In this document: positions 7,143-8,237 of the stretch, piece by piece | How positions within the stretch are numbered: position 1 is the first letter of the stretch | Layout: each line of letters starts with the position of its first letter | DNA from: Burkholderiales bacterium | Lineage (GTDB): Bacteria > Pseudomonadota > Gammaproteobacteria > Burkholderiales > SG8-39 | Direction: 5' to 3' | Assembly: GCA_020846575.1 (NCBI GenBank) | Contig: JADLDQ010000058.1 | Span: 1-8,237, forward strand | DNA length: 8,237 nt | Position numbers and translations under genes: made by a program | Notes under the pieces: generated by a model | Seen by the model: the letters and a program-made list of their open reading frames with translations, nothing else | Database searches by the model: none | Told to the model about the DNA's origin: nothing

Positions 7143-7541
7143 CCCGGGTGCATCACCGTGGCGACCAACATGGCCGGGCGCGGCACCGACATCCGGCTCG
7201 CACCGGGCGTCGCCGAGCGGGGCGGGCTGCACGTGATCGCGACCGAGGCGAACGACTGCGCGCGCATCGACCGGCAGCTCTTCGGGCGCTGCGCGCGCCA
7301 GGGCGATCCGGGCAGCTGCGAGGCGATCCTGGCGCTCGAGGAGGACCCGGTCGCCACCTACCTTCCGCTTGCCGCGGCGCGGCTTTCGCACCGCGGTGAG
7401 TTGCCGGCGGCGCTCGGCCGGCTGGTGTTCGCGGCGGCGCAGGCGCGCGCCGAGGGCGCGCATTCGCGCGCGCGCCGCGAACTGCTCGACCTGGACGACT
7501 ACCTGGGCGATATCCTCGCGTTCGCGGGCCGCGGCGAGTAG
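7143..7541 (+). pseudogene. Downstream fragment of the SecA-like ATPase (helicase motifs V-VI and first scaffold helix)
   Basis: This stretch continues the SecA-like frame after the TAA and ends at TAG (7539-7541). In-frame GTG (7158) and ATG (7170) could start a fragment of 120-odd residues, but no Shine-Dalgarno sequence precedes either and both lie within or next to motif V, so an independent, designed start is unlikely. It holds ATNMAGRGTDI, GLHVIATE, QLFGRCARQGDPG and LALEEDP, then a helical end (AAQARAEGAHSRARRELLD) matching the start of the SecA scaffold helix. The motifs and high-GC codon use are undamaged, which points to a recent or artefactual stop rather than long decay. Confidence 0.75.
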
Positions 7542-7574
7542 CCCGCGCGCGGACGGCGAGCAGCCTGCGCGCGG
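7532..7574 (+). repeat. Imperfect 21-base tandem repeat spanning the SecA-like stop codon
   Basis: Bases 7532-7552 and 7554-7574 match at 19 of 21 positions (CGGCGAG then T/C, AGCC then C/T, and so on), separated by one base. The first copy contains the gene's TAG; in the second copy the same codon is CAG. This suggests a small local duplication at the gene end. Confidence 0.6.
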
Positions 7575-7586
7575 GCAAGGCCCGCG
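7570..7586 (+). other. GC-rich hairpin after the SecA-like gene
   Basis: CGCGGGC (7570-7576) pairs with GCCCGCG (7580-7586) around a three-base loop AAG. It lies 29 bases past the TAG and overlaps the end of the tandem repeat. No T-run follows, so terminator activity is uncertain. The remainder of the 7542-7665 gap shows no clear promoter. Confidence 0.35.
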
Positions 7587-7651
7587 GCCTGCACCGCGCG
7601 CGCCCGAACAGGTCCACGCCGTGCGGCGATGCACGGGCATTCGACCGAGAC

Positions 7652-7657
7652 GAGGAG
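7652..7657 (+). promoter_or_regulatory. Ribosome binding site of the hydrolase gene
   Basis: GAGGAG at 7652-7657 lies 8 bases before the ATG at 7666 and supports that start. It is a clear independent site, unlike the coupled start of the SecA-like gene. Confidence 0.8.
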
Positions 7658-7665
7658 AACCGATC

Positions 7666-8237
7666 ATGGCAGAGCACATCCGAGGGCCCCTCTACTACGA
7701 ACGCACGGGTCGCGCCGGCCCGGCGATGGCGTTCGTGCATCCCAACCCCATGGACCAGTCGTGCTGGATGTTCCAGATGGCTCACCTGTCGAGCTGGTAC
7801 CGCTGCATCGCCATCGATATCCCAGGCTACGGGCGCTCGCCCAAGGCGGACGAGGGCCTGACGCTCGCCGACATGGCGCAGGCCTGTTGGGAAGCGCTCG
7901 ACGAGGCGCTGCCAGGCGAGCCGGCGGTGCTGGTCGGCTGCTCGGTCGGGTCTTTCATCGTTCAGCAGATGTATCACCTGCGCCCGGTGCAGACCCGGGC
8001 GCTCGTTCTGTGCGGCGCCGGTTACGACCCGCCGCAGGAGACGCCGCCCGCGTTCGTCCAGAGGCGCATCCGCGATTACCGGGCCGAGGGTGTTGCGTAC
8101 CGCTGGCGCTACACCTTCCAGGATCTGAGCCCTGCGTTCCAGGCGACGCCGCTCGCGCACTACTTCGCGCAGATCTTCACCGAGAGGAACGAGCGCGCCG
8201 ACGTCGCGAGCATCGTTCGCCAGTACCAGGCCCTGGG
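7666..8237 (+). CDS. Alpha/beta hydrolase fold protein (3' end outside window)
   Basis: The frame starts at ATG 7666 and stays open to the window end, giving 190 whole codons. It shows alpha/beta hydrolase features in order: an oxyanion-hole strand AFVHPNPMD (22-30, HPN where many members have HG), the loop AIDIPGYGRS (49-58), and the nucleophile elbow VGCSVGSF (90-97) with Ser93 as the likely catalytic serine in G-x-S-x-G. VQTRALVLCGAG is the following core strand. The acid and histidine of the triad lie past the end. The substrate cannot be told; esterases, C-C bond hydrolases, epoxide hydrolases and haloperoxidase-like enzymes share these motifs. No signal peptide is seen, so it should be cytoplasmic. 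It is 124 bases from the SecA-like gene, has its own ribosome binding site and is probably metabolic rather than part of the export set. Confidence 0.85.
   Translation, partial: MAEHIRGPLYYERTGRAGPAMAFVHPNPMDQSCWMFQMAHLSSWYRCIAIDIPGYGRSPKADEGLTLADMAQACWEALDEALPGEPAVLVGCSVGSFIVQQMYHLRPVQTRALVLCGAGYDPPQETPPAFVQRRIRDYRAEGVAYRWRYTFQDLSPAFQATPLAHYFAQIFTERNERADVASIVRQYQAL

Larger units (their letters stand above)
5583..7541 (+). pseudogene. Shortened SecA-like ATPase gene interrupted by an in-frame TAA (upstream half 5583-7142)
   Basis: Read through the TAA, the frame gives 652 residues that follow SecA: LGMRHFDVQLIGG (104-116), Walker A GEGKT (130-134), VHVVTVNDYLAERDA, Walker B DEADSVLVDEARTPL (252-266), DENTGR (361-366), MTGTASE (414-420), motif V ATNMAGRGTDI (527-537) and motif VI QLFGRCARQGDPG (565-577) with candidate arginine fingers Arg569 and Arg572. 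Codon 520 is TAA, in a place where ordinary SecA continues with no gap (E. coli has AGYPAAVTIATNMAG). The upstream product alone (519 residues) lacks motifs V and VI and should not hydrolyse ATP normally. Even intact, the protein ends near the equivalent of SecA LLEYDDV (here LLDLDDY), so the wing, two-helix finger and zinc tail are absent, and the preprotein-binding insert is shorter than in SecA. The start overlaps the M50 gene's stop in TGATG, implying translational coupling. It is an accessory SecA relative, not the housekeeping secA. Confidence 0.85.

Noticed and set aside
7158..7541. Independent small gene starting at GTG 7158.
   Set aside because: There is no ribosome binding site, the start lies at motif V of SecA, and the frame is continuous with the upstream SecA-like frame apart from one stop codon, so it is a fragment of the same gene.

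Overview
The window reads as a GC-rich proteobacterial chromosome segment (beta- or gammaproteobacterial by the character of its proteins; no rRNA or other phylogenetic marker is present, so this is an inference). Every gene I can support lies on the + strand. The order is: the 3' end of a giant repeat-type surface protein (1-842); a 228-base gap with several inverted repeats; a DUF3467 protein (1071-1400); a short gap with two adjacent hairpins; a two-GAF, one-membrane-segment, HlyD-type adaptor (1530-3419); a fusion of a PqqD-like domain, an M50 zinc metalloprotease membrane core and a second HlyD-like module (3439-5583); a shortened SecA-like ATPase (5583-7541) interrupted by an in-frame TAA at 7140-7142; and the start of an alpha/beta hydrolase (7666 to the window end).

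The four genes from DUF3467 to the SecA-like ATPase look like one functional unit. The M50/HlyD and SecA-like genes overlap by one base and the two HlyD genes are 19 bases apart. Together they offer a cytoplasmic ATPase motor, two inner-membrane adaptors with periplasmic hairpins, an intramembrane-protease-like core and a sensory cytoplasmic region. This set sits directly after a probable giant secreted surface protein. The simplest reading is a dedicated export and maturation apparatus for that protein, distinct from a classical type I system: no ABC transporter and no TolC-like outer-membrane protein is visible here. The link to export is inferred from domains and gene order.

The most striking local event is the TAA codon inside the SecA-like gene. 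The reading frame carries on in the same frame behind it with helicase motifs V and VI intact, so this is either a recent nonsense mutation, a base error in the sequence, or, less likely, readthrough. The SecA-like protein is also short by design: even read through, it ends in the first helix of the scaffold domain and has no two-helix finger, wing domain or zinc tail.

The hydrolase at the end has its own good ribosome binding site behind a 124-base gap and may be unrelated to the export genes. No tRNA, rRNA, CRISPR array, insertion sequence or attachment site was seen.
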